Below are positions 26,569-36,495 of a stretch of 64,000 nt of DNA, one piece after another. The first letter of the stretch is position 1. Every line of letters begins with the position of its first letter. This stretch comes from Mycobacterium sp. ITM-2016-00316 (GTDB lineage: Bacteria; Actinomycetota; Actinomycetes; Mycobacteriales; Mycobacteriaceae). The stretch spans positions 3,720,001 to 3,784,000 of the forward strand of contig NZ_CP134398.1 in the NCBI RefSeq assembly GCF_002968335.2, in the 5' to 3' direction. A model generated the notes under the pieces. It was not told where the DNA came from, made no database searches, and saw nothing but the letters and a program-made list of their open reading frames with translations. Both the position numbers and the translations under genes were made by a program.

Positions 26569-27882
26569 CTAATTCGTTGTCGGTGGTGGTGGTTCGAATG
26601 GTGTGTACCACCACCATTGGGCGCGTTCGCCTTTCGGTCCGGGGCAGGGCGGCACTTGCGGTGCTGGTGTGGTGGGTGGTCTGGCCAGTGAGCTGTCGGT
26701 CATTGGCTCGCCGTCGCTGTCGGTGACCTTGAGCTTGTCGGCGGGCCCGGTGAGGGTGATACCGCCTTTGTGGTGCAGGCGGTGGTGGAACGGGCAGACC
26801 AGCACCAGATTCCACAGTTCGGTCGGCCCGCCGTTCTCCCAGTGCACCAGGTGATGGGCGTGCAAACCTCGGGTGGCCCCGCAGCCGGGCACCACGCAGG
26901 TCTGGTCGCGGTGCTCCAGGGCGCGGCGGAGCCGGCGGTTGATGGTGCGGGTGGCCCGCCCGACGCCGATGGGGCGGCCGTGGCGTTCGAACCACACCTC
27001 ACAGGTGGCATCGCAGAGCAGATATCGGCGGTCGTCTGCGGTGAGGGCCGGGCCCAGATGCAGGGCCGCGACCCGTTTCTCGAGGTCGAGGTGCATGACC
27101 ACGGTGGTGTGCTGGCCGTGCGGGCGCCGCGCCACGTCGCTGTCCCAGCCGGCCTCGATCAGGCTCATGAACGCATCGACCGCGTCGGGGAACGGCGGGG
27201 CCTGCTCAGAAACCGTGGATTCCTGGTCCCAGACGCGGGCGCTGCCGTCCTCGGGCTCGATGCTGTCCTGCGCATCGTGGTCACGTTTCCAGTCCGCCAC
27301 CAAAGCGTCCCGATGTGATTGCAGGCCGGCTTCGAACTTCGCGGCCTCCACCTTGGGAAGGGTGATCCGCCACGTCGTGGAATCGTCGTTCTCGATCTTG
27401 GTGATCTTGCGCTTGGGTTCGGGCTTGGACTCGGGCTCGGGGCGGGGTTCCTGCTTGACCGCGGTGCGCAACTGGCTCACGGTGGCGACCTTCACCAACT
27501 CCGCGTAATGCTCATCGCAGCCCTGGCCACCGCCTTCAGCGATCACCCCGATCTGATCCAAGGACACCCGACCCTCCTGCAACCCTGCGACGCAGCGTTC
27601 GAGTTCATCAATGCGATGCGCGACGGCGACCATAGTTTCGGCGTTGCGAGGAGAGATACCGGCCTTCCAGGCGACCAGCGCTTCGATCGACCGGCAGCCG
27701 GTCGCACCCCACAGCGAGTTCCCGTCATTTGTGCCTCTGCCGTCGATCTCGGCGACGATCTCCACCAACCGGCCATCAATCGCATTACGCTGCCCGGTCA
27801 ACTCCGCCATCTCCTCGAACAACACCTCCAAACGCGACACCCGAGGTGTGTGTGCGGCGAAAGGTGTTGTCGGCGGCGGCAT
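26569..27882 (-). CDS. DUF222 / HNH endonuclease domain protein (13E12 repeat family)
   Basis: A 437-residue protein from ATG 27882. N-terminal DUF222 region (LEVLFEEMAELTGQRNAIDG), a charged Lys/Glu/Pro linker near residues 145-160, then a C-terminal HNH nuclease: 'CVVPGCGATRGLHAHHLVHW' with the His pair, 'NGGPTELWNLVLVCPFHH', and zinc-type cysteines. These genes exist in many copies in mycobacteria (REP13E12 family) and are linked with mobile DNA, although a role for each copy is unproven. No inverted repeats or second copy occur in this window. Confidence 0.88.
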   Translation of the reverse strand: MPPPTTPFAAHTPRVSRLEVLFEEMAELTGQRNAIDGRLVEIVAEIDGRGTNDGNSLWGATGCRSIEALVAWKAGISPRNAETMVAVAHRIDELERCVAGLQEGRVSLDQIGVIAEGGGQGCDEHYAELVKVATVSQLRTAVKQEPRPEPESKPEPKRKITKIENDDSTTWRITLPKVEAAKFEAGLQSHRDALVADWKRDHDAQDSIEPEDGSARVWDQESTVSEQAPPFPDAVDAFMSLIEAGWDSDVARRPHGQHTTVVMHLDLEKRVAALHLGPALTADDRRYLLCDATCEVWFERHGRPIGVGRATRTINRRLRRALEHRDQTCVVPGCGATRGLHAHHLVHWENGGPTELWNLVLVCPFHHRLHHKGGITLTGPADKLKVTDSDGEPMTDSSLARPPTTPAPQVPPCPGPKGERAQWWWYTPFEPPPPTTN

Positions 27883-27938
27883 ACCACGATTCTAACGAGA
27901 CGGTCCGACAAGTTCGGCTACCTTCGCAGGGCTACCGC

Positions 27939-27945
27939 AAGGAGG
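27939..27945 (+). promoter_or_regulatory. Strong ribosome-binding site that fixes the SDR start
   Basis: AAGGAGG at 27939-27945 abuts one ATG (27946) but stands six bases before a second ATG (27952). The spacing favours the second as the true start. Confidence 0.65.
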
Positions 27946-27951
27946 ATGTCG

Positions 27952-28800
27952 ATGGATCGCACGGCTTCGCACCGCCGGCGCTTGAAGCCACTGCGTCGGT
28001 CGCGCATCCGCGACTACCGGGGCGGCTGGGCGGTCGTGACCGGCGCGGCCCGCGAGGTCGGCCTCGGCTACGCGTTCGCACGGCAGTTGGCCGCCGAAGG
28101 CGTGAACCTGATTCTCGTCGACGTCCTCGACGAGGAGCTGACCGCCCGCGCCGCCGAGCTGCGTGGTGATTTCGGCGTCGAAGTACGGGCCGTGCCCTGT
28201 GACATGGCCGATACCAACGCGATTGAGCTGATCGAGAGTGCCGCGACCGGCGTCGATATCGATGTGCTGGTGTGCAACCACATGTTCACGCCCGCGGATA
28301 CTCCGAGAATCTTGGACATGTCGCTCGATGTGCACCGCCGCATGATCGATATCAATTCCCGTGGCTACACCGACCTCGTGCACCGCTTCGGAAATCAGAT
28401 GCGCTCTCGGGGAACGGGTTCGATCATCATCGTCGCGTCCGGCGTCGGCCTCACCTCAAGTCCTTTCACCGGTGCCTACGGCGCGAACAAGGCGTTCCAG
28501 ATCGGCCTCGGCGAGGCGCTCTGGTTCGAACTGCTCGGCAGCGGGGTCGACGTGCTGGTGATGGTGGGTGGGCTGATGAACACCCAGGGCGACCTCTTCG
28601 ACAGATACCCCCAGTGGCTGATCTCCGAACCGCATGCGGTGGTGCGACGGGTGCTCGCGGCGGTAGGCCGCAAGCACATGTTGGTGCCGAGCCTGCCCAA
28701 CCGGCTGTTCCTGCTCGCCCAGACCCGGCTGATGTCACGCCGGCGTGCAGTGGTGTCGATCGGGGAATTCATGGCGAAAGGCCTCGGGAAGACGGACTGA
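27952..28800 (+). CDS. Short-chain dehydrogenase/reductase, KR-like
   Basis: A 282-residue SDR. NAD(P)-binding motif TGAAREVGLGYAFA, DVLDEEL at the adenosine-ribose loop, CNHMF in place of NNAG, Ser in 'IIIVASGVG' and Y-x3-K in 'YGANK'. This resembles the 3-ketoacyl / 17-beta-hydroxysteroid dehydrogenase-like group found in mycobacterial lipid genes. The basic N-terminus (HRRRLKPLRRSRIRDY) could bind membrane or nucleic acid. It stands alone between HNH and GH5 genes. Confidence 0.8.
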   Translation: MDRTASHRRRLKPLRRSRIRDYRGGWAVVTGAAREVGLGYAFARQLAAEGVNLILVDVLDEELTARAAELRGDFGVEVRAVPCDMADTNAIELIESAATGVDIDVLVCNHMFTPADTPRILDMSLDVHRRMIDINSRGYTDLVHRFGNQMRSRGTGSIIIVASGVGLTSSPFTGAYGANKAFQIGLGEALWFELLGSGVDVLVMVGGLMNTQGDLFDRYPQWLISEPHAVVRRVLAAVGRKHMLVPSLPNRLFLLAQTRLMSRRRAVVSIGEFMAKGLGKTD

Positions 28801-28881
28801 TCATCACGGTTTGACCTCCGAGTGATTGCGAAGCAGTTCGCGGGGTCGAAGTCGACGTTCGCCGCACCGTAGATTCTGTAG

Positions 28882-30015
28882 GTGCACCGTCGGACGGCCC
28901 TCAAGCTCCCCCTTTTCCTGGCAGCGGGCTCAGCGCTGACCCACCTGCCCACCGCCTCCGCGGCGGCGAACCGCTGGCCGGCGGCCCGTGCGAACAGTTG
29001 GTATGAGGCCCAAGGCTGGCTGGTCGGCGCCAACTACGTTCCCGTGACGGCAAGCAATCAGATCGAGATGTGGCAGGCCGGTACCTACGACCCGCGGCGC
29101 ATCGACGGTGAATTCCAGCTGGCTCGACGGGTCGGGATGAACACCATGCGGGTGTTCCTGCACGATCAGCTGTGGGCCCAGGACCGTGCCGGATTCCTAC
29201 GCCGCATGCAGCAGTTCGTCAACATCGCCTCCAACCGAGGCATCAAGCCGCTGTTCGTGCTCTTCGACTCCTGCTGGGATCCGCATCCGAAAGTCGGTCC
29301 GCAACGCGCGCCGACTCCGGGGGTGCACAACTCGGGTTGGGTGCAGGGACCCGGCGCCGACCTGATCGACGACCCCGCCTACCTTCCCGTGCTGCGCGAC
29401 TACGTCGCCGGGGTCATCGGTGCGTTCCGCAATGACAATCGCATCCTGGGCTGGGACCTCTGGAACGAACCCGACAACCCCGCCAAGCAGTACCGCAAAG
29501 TCGAACGCGCCGACAAGCAGCAGGTGGTCGCCAAACTGCTGCCGCAGGTCTTCGAGTGGGCACGGTCGGTTGATCCCGTCCAACCGCTGACCAGCGGGGT
29601 GTGGCAGGGCAACTGGGCCTCCGGCCGCCGCAGCGCCATCGCCTCGATTCAGCTGGACAACTCCGACGTCATCACGTTCCACAGCTATGGCAACCCAGAC
29701 GAATTCGACGCTCGCATAGACGAACTCGCCCCACTGGGCCGTCCCATGATGTGCACTGAGTACCTGGCCCGCGAGGAGGGCAGCACCGTCGAGGGCATCC
29801 TCCCCATCGCGAAGAAGCGGGGTGTCGGCGTCTACAACTGGGGACTCATCGCAGGCCGCACGCAGACCTACCTCCCGTGGGACTCCTGGGACAAGCCCTA
29901 CAAGGAGGCCCCCAAGACGTGGTTCCACGATCTGATCCAGCCGGACGGTAGCGCCTATCGCCCCAGCGAGATCGCGACCATTCAGAAGCTGACGGCCAAG
30001 GCCCCGCCCGCCTGA
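28882..30015 (+). CDS. Secreted glycoside hydrolase family 5-like protein
   Basis: A 377-residue protein from GTG 28882. The N-terminus HRRTALKLPLFLAAG followed by TASAAAN resembles a signal peptide, Sec or weak Tat (RR near the start). GH-A clan residues are complete: 'WDLWNEPDN' near 194 (acid/base Glu) and 'MMCTEYLAR' near 291 (nucleophile Glu). Length is typical of bacterial cellulase/mannanase-type GH5 enzymes. Exported, probably acting on beta-glucan or beta-mannan; substrate not predictable. Confidence 0.83.
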   Translation: MHRRTALKLPLFLAAGSALTHLPTASAAANRWPAARANSWYEAQGWLVGANYVPVTASNQIEMWQAGTYDPRRIDGEFQLARRVGMNTMRVFLHDQLWAQDRAGFLRRMQQFVNIASNRGIKPLFVLFDSCWDPHPKVGPQRAPTPGVHNSGWVQGPGADLIDDPAYLPVLRDYVAGVIGAFRNDNRILGWDLWNEPDNPAKQYRKVERADKQQVVAKLLPQVFEWARSVDPVQPLTSGVWQGNWASGRRSAIASIQLDNSDVITFHSYGNPDEFDARIDELAPLGRPMMCTEYLAREEGSTVEGILPIAKKRGVGVYNWGLIAGRTQTYLPWDSWDKPYKEAPKTWFHDLIQPDGSAYRPSEIATIQKLTAKAPPA

Positions 30016-30113
30016 CATCACTCGGTCACCCTGCACCCAACGATTAAATGTCGAAGTCGTAAATTGCGGGCGATCGGCTGAGAGACACCCCGACAAGCGC
30101 ATACGCTGCGTGG

Positions 30114-33100
30114 ATGCCCGACTTCTCGCCGTCGCTGCCGCCGGCATTGGACAACGTGCCGTCTATCGAAGGGCAGCCGCTGCCCACGGCGGCGGACCTG
30201 GCCGGGCGGCCCTATGCCCTGCCCATCGACATCCTGGCGGAGCGGCACGGCCCGATCTTCTATGCGGACTGGAACGGCATCCGCAAGCTTTATGCGTGCT
30301 CGATGGAACTCGTCGACGACCTCTGCGATGAAAGCAGATTCGCCAAGAACATGACCCCGACGCTTGCCCGGGTGCGCCCACTGGCCGGGGATGGCCTGTT
30401 CACCGCGTACTACGGCGAACCGAACTGGCAGAAGGCGCACGACGTGCTCCTGCCGGGCTTCAGCTATGCGGGGCTGCGGAACTACCACGACGCGATGCTT
30501 CGAGATCAACGTGCAACTGGTCGATCGGTGGGATGCGGCCGCCGGACATACGCCGGTGAACGTCTCCGACGACCTGCAGAAGTTGGCGATGGATACCGTG
30601 GGGCTGGCGGGGTTCGGGGCACGGTTCGACTCGTTCGACCATGACGGATTGGCCCCCATTCCCGCGTGCTTCACCTCCGCGCTCGTCGAGTCCGTAACCA
30701 ACGGCGAGACAACCGCGTTGGCGGCCGACCGCGCCACCCTGCACAGCTACTTCGACGAGTTGATCGCCGGGCACCGCGCGGCCGGCACGGGTGACGATCT
30801 GCTCTACGTCATGCTCGGCGGCAGCGGCGACGGTCAACCGCTGCTCGACACCGCAAATATCCGCAACCAGATCATGACGTTTTTGATCGCCGGTCAGCTC
30901 ACGACCTCCGAGCTCATGCCCAACACGGTCTACAACCTGGTGCGCCACCCGGCGGTGCTGGCGCGCGTGCAGAGCGAAGTGGACGCGGTCTTCGGATCCG
31001 ACGACGACTACCTGCCGACCTACGACGATATCGGCAAGCTCTCCTATCTGCGTCAGGTGATCAGCGAGACCCTGAGGCTGTCCCCTCCGGTGCTGAACTT
31101 CGACCGGATGGCGTTGGCGGACACCATCATCGGAGGCAAGTATCCGATCAAGGCCGGCGAAGCCGTGACCATCCTCACCGGAGCGCTGCACCGCCAGCCC
31201 CAGTGGGGCGACAACGTCGAACTGTTCGACCCGTCCCGGTTCGACCCTGCCGCCGCCGAGGGCCGCTCGACCTCGTTGTTCAAGCCGTTCGGCACCGGTG
31301 AGCGATCCTGTATCGGACGGCAGTTCGCGCTGCATGAGGCGGCCATGTTGATCGCCCGCCTCGTCCACCGCTACCGCCTGGTGGACTCGCAGCATTATGT
31401 GCTGCAGTGGGAAGGTCTGAGCCGGCGGCCCGTCGGGTTCCAGCTCGACCTCATCCGCCGCTCCCCCGCGGACCGCCACGTCGCGGTGGCGGAACCGTCG
31501 ACGCCGGCCGTGGTGGGAACCTCGATGCCCGTCAGAGCGGGCACCACGCTGGCGATCCTGCACGGATCCAACCTCGGCACCTGCCGGGCGCTGGCAAAGC
31601 AACTCGCCGAGGAGGCCGCCGATATCGGTTGTGCCACAACCGTGGCGCCCCTCGACGACGCCGCCGGCGGGCTACCCGACGCCGATGCCGTTCTGATCGT
31701 CGCGTCGTCCTACAACGGGCAGCCGACCGATGATGCCCGCGGTTTCGTGGACTGGCTGTTCAGCGAGGACACTATTCTCGGCGGCAGCCCGCGCTTCGCC
31801 GTGCTCGGCGTCGGTGATCACAACTGGGCGGACACCTACCAGGCCGTGCCGATCCGAATCGACCAGCGGCTGAACGAACTTGGGGCCCAACCCCTGGTCC
31901 CGCGCGCCGCCGCCGATACCTCGGGTGACCTCACCGGAGCACTGGAGGAATTCACCACCGCGTTCTGGGCAGCACTGTCCGAACAGTTCGGCGACCCCGA
32001 CGCGGCACCGCTGACCGACAACAACGAACCGCTCTACGATCTGAAGCTCATCACCGGCCCGGTCACCGCGGCCATCGACACCAGGTTTGCGGTGGAGCCG
32101 ATGATCGTGGTGCTCAACGATGAACTGGTGAGCGCCGACAACTCGCTGGGTCAGGCCAAACGCTATGTCCGCGTGACCCTTCCGGATGACGTGGACTATC
32201 ACACCGGCGATCACCTCACCGTGCTCGCGGACAATCCCCCCGACGTGGTGGACATGGTGCTCGAACTGCTGGGCATCGATGCGAACCTGCGGCTGTCGAT
32301 CAACCCACGCCGCACATCACGGCGGCTCATCGCACTCGACCGCGAGGTCAGCGTCCGCGAACTCCTCACCCACTTCGTCGAGCTCCGCAAACCCGCGACC
32401 CAGAGTCAGCTTCGCCGGCTTGCCGCCACCAACCCTTGTGTCCCCGAGAAGCAGCGCCTCGAAGAACTCGCCGCGTCCGAGGAGCAGTGCGCGCTCAGCC
32501 CGTTGGAGTGTCTGCAAGAATTCCCGGCCTGCGCACTGACCGGCGCCGAACTCCTCGAGCTGCTCGAACCCATGACCCCGCGCCACTATTCGATCGCCTC
32601 GTCGTCCCGGCTCTCACCGAAGGAGGTGGCGCTGATCGTCAGCGTGCTGGACACCACGGCGCGGTCGGGCAAGGGACTGTTCAAGGGAGTCGCGTCCAAC
32701 CATCTGGCGGACATCGCCCCCGGGGCGCACATCCGCGCCAGGGTGGACCCGGCCCGCCAGGCGTTCCGCGCGGGCGCGGAACCGGAGAAGAACGTGATCC
32801 TGGTCAGCGCGGGCACCGGTGTGGCGCCGTTCTGCGGGTTCCTCGGTGATCGGCTGGCGGCCAAACAAGCCGGGGCACCGTTCGCACCGGCACTGTGCTT
32901 CTTCGGGGTGCGCGACCCCGACGTCGACTACATCTTCCGGGAAGAATTCGAGGACGCTGAGCGCCAGGGCATCGTCGTGATGCGACCCGCGTTCTCCCGG
33001 GCGCCGCAGAACGGTGTGCGCTACGTGCAGGACCGGATCGCCGCCGACGCCGACCTTGTCTGGGAGCTCATCGGGAATCCGGCCAAGGACACCCATGTGT

Positions 33101-33258
33101 TCATCTGCGGGGACGGCGGCCGGATGGCCCCGGCGGTGCGCACGGCGTTCCGGGACATCTACCGGGCGCGTACCGGCGCCGACGAGGACGCGGCCCGCGA
33201 CTGGCTGGAGGGCCTGGTCGCGTCCGACCACTACGTCGAGGACGTCTGGGCGGGCTGA
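30114..33258 (+). pseudogene. CYP102 (P450BM3)-type self-sufficient cytochrome P450 / NADPH reductase, with one-base frameshift
   Basis: Fatty-acid hydroxylase fused to its own reductase. P450 domain: 'AGQLTTSELMPNTVYNLV' in the I-helix region, E-x-x-R in SETLRLSP and the haem ligand in FKPFGTGERSCIGRQFALHE near 398. FMN domain: LAILHGSNLGTCRALAKQLA onward. FAD/NADPH domain: RHYSIASSS, 'VSAGTGVAPFCGFLGDR' and a terminal 'DVWAG'. The N-terminal frame leads to YHDAML and is then lost; from about 30501 the rest reads in another frame as EINVQLVDRWD. One extra base (C at about 30500-30501) explains this. Corrected, the protein has 1047 residues, practically the P450BM3 length. A start further inside would lose the first 130 residues. 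The 3' end overlaps the convergent DsbA-like gene by 28 bases. Confidence 0.88.
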
Positions 33259-33962
33259 TCGGGAGCCCCGGGGCCACCGAAGCTGATCACCTCGCCGCGG
33301 TTGATCGAGACCCAGTCACGAGCCTCCAGATAGGGGCGGAAGGTCTCGGCGATCAGCCGCTCGTCGGCGCCGGTCTTGGGCCGCTGAAGCTCGTAGAGGT
33401 GTGGGAACTCGGTCCAGGCCAGGACGGCATCCCAGAGTCGGACGGCGGCCTGCCCGGTCGGCGGATCGAGGAGCACCGGCCCGAAGAGGCACTGCCCGTC
33501 GGGGAAGAACATCGTCGGTACGCCGTAACCGTCGGCATCGACCACCCGCCGGTGTTCGGCCAGCACCTCGTCGTTGGTGGTGGGGTCGGCGATCGCCGCC
33601 TCGACGAGCCCGGAGTCGAAGCCGAGTTCCGCAAGGAGGTGTTCGGCGACCGCCTTTTCATGTGGCTTGTGCCCGTCGACGTGCAGGGCCTTTCCGGCTC
33701 GGCTGTACCAGGCGTCCAGGTCTTCCATCGAGTTGCGGCGCAGCAGGGCGCCGATGCGCATCATCGACCAGCCGTAGGACCAGTCCCGTTCCCACGGGTG
33801 CTTTTTGCCTTCCTGACGGTTGATCTCTTCGAGGCTGAAGAAGCGCCAATTCACGGTGAGGCCGGTCTGCGCGCGCACCTCGCGGATCCACAGCGAGGTC
33901 TGATATGCGTAGGGGCACATGATGTCGAAGTGGAAATCGACGGATGCGGGTGGGTTCGTCAC
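33231..33962 (-). CDS. DsbA-family thioredoxin-like oxidoreductase
   Basis: A 243-residue protein from GTG 33962 ([13 protein letters not shown]), overlapping the previous stop by four bases. It opens with the FrnE/DsbA-type beta strand and active site '[18 protein letters not shown]', where only the first Cys of C-x-x-C remains (CPYA), as in many actinobacterial intracellular members including mycothiol- or glutathione-linked S-transferases. Central helical insertion, then '[17 protein letters not shown]' with the cis-Pro loop. Coupling to a mycothiol-dependent isomerase-family gene suggests a thiol-linked substrate route (inference). Confidence 0.83.
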   Translation of the reverse strand: MTNPPASVDFHFDIMCPYAYQTSLWIREVRAQTGLTVNWRFFSLEEINRQEGKKHPWERDWSYGWSMMRIGALLRRNSMEDLDAWYSRAGKALHVDGHKPHEKAVAEHLLAELGFDSGLVEAAIADPTTNDEVLAEHRRVVDADGYGVPTMFFPDGQCLFGPVLLDPPTGQAAVRLWDAVLAWTEFPHLYELQRPKTGADERLIAETFRPYLEARDWVSINRGEVISFGGPGAPDQPAQTSST

Positions 33963-34747
33963 ATCGTGAACCTGAGGTTGCGGGCGGCCCGCTCGCCGAG
34001 TTCCGCGTCGCCGTTCCACCTGATCGCACCGGAGTCGATCGCCTGTTGAGGATCGATGCGTCCGCAGGCGAGCTGGATGAATGTGGTTGATTCGGCCATG
34101 ATCTCGACGTCCGGATGCGGCAGGTGGTCGACCATGGTGGCCTTGCCGTCGACGGCGATGTTGAGATCGCGAACGATCGGCCCGGTGAGGTGGAAGGCGA
34201 TGCTCTTGCCGTCGGGCAGTCCGATCTTCTTGCCGACGATGTAGCCCAGCGAACCCTCCACCTCGCCGAGTGCGATCTCGGCGTCGACGCCGGTGTCGTC
34301 GGTCTCGATGCCCAGCGGGGTCGCGATATCGCGTTCATGGACCCAGAAGTCGAAGACCCGGATCTCCAGGAATCGCCCGTAGGTTTTCGGGCCGACCGGC
34401 GTCCAGGAAGGTCGTTGCAGATCCACCTCGGTCAAGGAGGCGAGATTGCGCCGGCGGTGATCGTAGATGGCGCAGACCTTTTCGAGGAAGGCCGCGTTGT
34501 CCAGACCGGCGGTGTCGCGTTCGCACTCCGTCATCTTCTCCAGCGGCGGAAGCGCCGCGGCGTCCTCGGGTAGCCAGTCAGACAGCACCGCTTCAATGCT
34601 GGTGACATGGCTGACGACGGCTCGGACATTCCAGTCCGGGCAGAGCGACTGCGCCTGCCAGTCGGCGTCGTCGAGTCCGGCGCAGATGGTCTCCGTGGCC
34701 TGAAAGGACCGTTCGGTGGCGGTACGGATCTCGCCGAGGCTCCTCAT
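33959..34747 (-). CDS. Maleylpyruvate isomerase-family mycothiol-dependent protein (DinB-like)
   Basis: A 262-residue protein from ATG 34747. N-terminal DinB-like four-helix bundle with the family signature '[18 protein letters not shown]', where the His belongs to the metal site, and '[15 protein letters not shown]' with a second His. C-terminal SCP2-like segment ([16 protein letters not shown]). Members use mycothiol as cofactor for cis-trans isomerisation or other transfers. The ATG overlaps the TGA of a 22-codon leader ORF, so expression may respond to translation of that leader. First structural gene of the pair with the DsbA-like protein. Confidence 0.83.
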   Translation of the reverse strand: MRSLGEIRTATERSFQATETICAGLDDADWQAQSLCPDWNVRAVVSHVTSIEAVLSDWLPEDAAALPPLEKMTECERDTAGLDNAAFLEKVCAIYDHRRRNLASLTEVDLQRPSWTPVGPKTYGRFLEIRVFDFWVHERDIATPLGIETDDTGVDAEIALGEVEGSLGYIVGKKIGLPDGKSIAFHLTGPIVRDLNIAVDGKATMVDHLPHPDVEIMAESTTFIQLACGRIDPQQAIDSGAIRWNGDAELGERAARNLRFTM

Positions 34748-34812
34748 TGTGCGACCTCCGCGCACCGGTTGGGTGCGTCTGTTGCACGTGAGCCGAATCG
34801 TGTTCGTGTCAT
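34744..34812 (-). CDS. 22-codon leader ORF coupled to the isomerase-family gene
   Basis: ATG 34812 follows a perfect AGGAGGT-like site (complement of 34822-34827) at nine bases. It encodes MTRTRFGSRATDAPNRCAEV and two further residues. The TGA at 34744-34746 overlaps the next ATG (ATGA). Strong RBS plus coupling makes translation likely. The peptide itself may be irrelevant, serving as a regulatory uORF; it is basic, with one Cys. Confidence 0.55.
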   Translation of the reverse strand: MTRTRFGSRATDAPNRCAEVAQ

Positions 34813-35166
34813 GGACTTTTGACCTCCTCAGATCAGGTTCGGGGCTGATGGTGTTGCCAGTACTGCTACGACCGTACTGCGCCAGTGCCGGCTGCTCGGG
34901 CGTGGGATCGTCAAGCCCGAAGATCGAATCCGGGCGGCGCACGAAAGGTGCCAGCGTCAGGTGCGGAAAGATCAAGCAGATCTGGAGTCGCTCGACGCAT
35001 GTCTCTAGTCCGAGTGTCCACAGCCGCTGCACATTTCACGATTGAAACCAATTCCGTCTTCACACAGAAATACATGCTGACAAGAGAATTCATAAGTGAA
35101 TAGGGGGATCTCTCACCGGATCGTGCAACAGACCCTTTACCGACACCGTCTCTACATACGTACAGA
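34813..35166. other. 354-base intergenic stretch without a recognised gene
   Basis: It carries the leader ORF ribosome-binding site at its left end. The rest, between that and the end of the PE-PPE hydrolase gene, shows no coding frame, tRNA or clear hairpin. The right part (35030-35170) is noticeably richer in A/T than its surroundings. It must hold the promoter of the leader/isomerase operon, but I cannot fix one. Confidence 0.5.
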
Positions 35167-36495
35167 TTACTCGGCGGCGTCACCTGGATCGGCTGCCGGA
35201 GCGTCCGCCTTCTTGGCGTCGAGTTCCGCTTCCTTCTCCGCCCTCGCGGCGGCACGTTCGGCCTTCTTGGCGTCGCGTTCCGCTTGCTTCTCCGCCTCCG
35301 CGGCCGCACGTTCGGCCTTCTTGGCTTCGCGTTCCGCTTGCTTCTCCGCCTCCGCGGCGGCACGCTCGGCCTTCTTGGCGTCGCGCTTCTCGGTAGGTGT
35401 CTCCAACGATGCGCTGGCGATGTCGGTCGGAGACGCGGTGGCCACCTTCACGGATTCGGTACTGACCATCGGCGACGCGGTGGCCACCTTCACAGGTTCG
35501 GTACTGGCCATCGGCGATGCGGTGTCCACCTCACCCGATGGCAACGCAGCCCGCAGGGACTCGACGACCGTCTCAGCGGTGTCTTCGGTGGACAGGGAGA
35601 CCCGTTGGGTACGCGCTTCCGGTTCGGCAGTGGGAGCGGGAACGGTGATCCCGCTGCCGTGGGCGGGAAGGCGGTAGTCCGCGTCGATGATCGGACGCAA
35701 GATGTCGTCGACCCATCGCGCGACGCCGTTGAGACCGATCCACGTCAGCGGGACGGCGAGCGGAATCAGGTCGGTGTGGTTCACCACGTAGTAGGTGCCG
35801 CCGGACTTCCAAATGCGGTTCACCTCGCCGTTTGGGTCGGCGGCGAGGGCTTCGAGAATCCCCTCCTCGGTGTAGGGAGCGTCGTCCACCTCGTCGTACT
35901 CGTTGTGGATGGTGAACATGCCCATCGTTGCGTTGAGGGCGGAGAGCAGCCCTAGTCTGGTGGGCCAGTTCCCCCAGCCGTCGTATTGCTGGACGATGGT
36001 GATGACCGCATACCCGCTGTCCTCAGGGGTGGACGGGTCGGTGAACCCGAAAAAGTCACGGAACCCGCCTGGGGATTCTGGGCTTCCCACCGTCACAAAG
36101 GTGACGTCGCCCTGACGAGCGGCCGTGGCACCGTGGATGTCCAGCCATCCGGTGATGACCTGCCCGCCCTGGCTGAGACCGAAGACGGTGATGCCCGTGC
36201 TCTGATCCTCGATCAGGGTCTGATGCAGGTTGGCGATACCGGTGGGAATAGAGCCCGCGCTCAGGTCGGCGGGATGCTCGATGACGGTGCACTGCCCCTG
36301 TCCGCACGGGCGTCCCGAAAGCACGGGCGTGACCGCGTCGCCGCGGCCCAGGAGCAGCGGCTGGATTCCGTAGGTGTTGGCTGTGAGCCCCACCTCGCGC
36401 GCGGCGGTCTGCACAGGGGCGGTGTGCGCCCCCACACCCGATACCAGCGCGGCGGCGCAGAAGAGGGCGGCTGCCGCACGGACGGGTCCTAGCAT
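35167..36495 (-). CDS. PE-PPE-domain serine hydrolase with repeat tail
   Basis: A 442-residue protein taken from ATG 36495; a GTG two codons earlier is possible. Signal-like N-terminus (AAAALFCAAALVSGVGAHTA). Residues 30-290 match the PE-PPE alpha/beta-hydrolase domain: TANTYGIQPLLLGRG, nucleophile elbow VFGLSQGGQVITGW, and 'DGWGNWPTRLGL'. The remainder is low complexity: a 15-residue repeat (ATASPM.STE.VKV), then three 18-residue units starting AKKAERAAAEAEKQAER, predicted as a continuous charged helix. No PE or PPE N-terminal domain is present. Exported esterase-like enzyme; the tail may bind the wall or oligomerise. Such domains hydrolyse medium-chain esters in known cases. Confidence 0.82.
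   Translation of the reverse strand: MLGPVRAAAALFCAAALVSGVGAHTAPVQTAAREVGLTANTYGIQPLLLGRGDAVTPVLSGRPCGQGQCTVIEHPADLSAGSIPTGIANLHQTLIEDQSTGITVFGLSQGGQVITGWLDIHGATAARQGDVTFVTVGSPESPGGFRDFFGFTDPSTPEDSGYAVITIVQQYDGWGNWPTRLGLLSALNATMGMFTIHNEYDEVDDAPYTEEGILEALAADPNGEVNRIWKSGGTYYVVNHTDLIPLAVPLTWIGLNGVARWVDDILRPIIDADYRLPAHGSGITVPAPTAEPEARTQRVSLSTEDTAETVVESLRAALPSGEVDTASPMASTEPVKVATASPMVSTESVKVATASPTDIASASLETPTEKRDAKKAERAAAEAEKQAEREAKKAERAAAEAEKQAERDAKKAERAAARAEKEAELDAKKADAPAADPGDAAE
35218..35379 (-). repeat. Three tandem 54-base coding repeats
   Basis: Units of 18 codons (AKKAERAAAEAEKQAERE and variants) near the 3' end of the PE-PPE hydrolase gene, with a partial fourth unit (AKKADAPAA) downstream. 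Likely to vary in number between strains. Confidence 0.8.

Noticed and set aside
26569..27882. 13E12 HNH gene as proof of a mobile element here
   Set aside because: No flanking repeats, no integrase and core genes on both sides; the family is often stable in chromosomes.
35218..35379. CRISPR array
   Set aside because: The periodic sequence is coding (54-base units of a charged helix) without spacers. No CRISPR-like repeat-spacer pattern was seen anywhere in the window.
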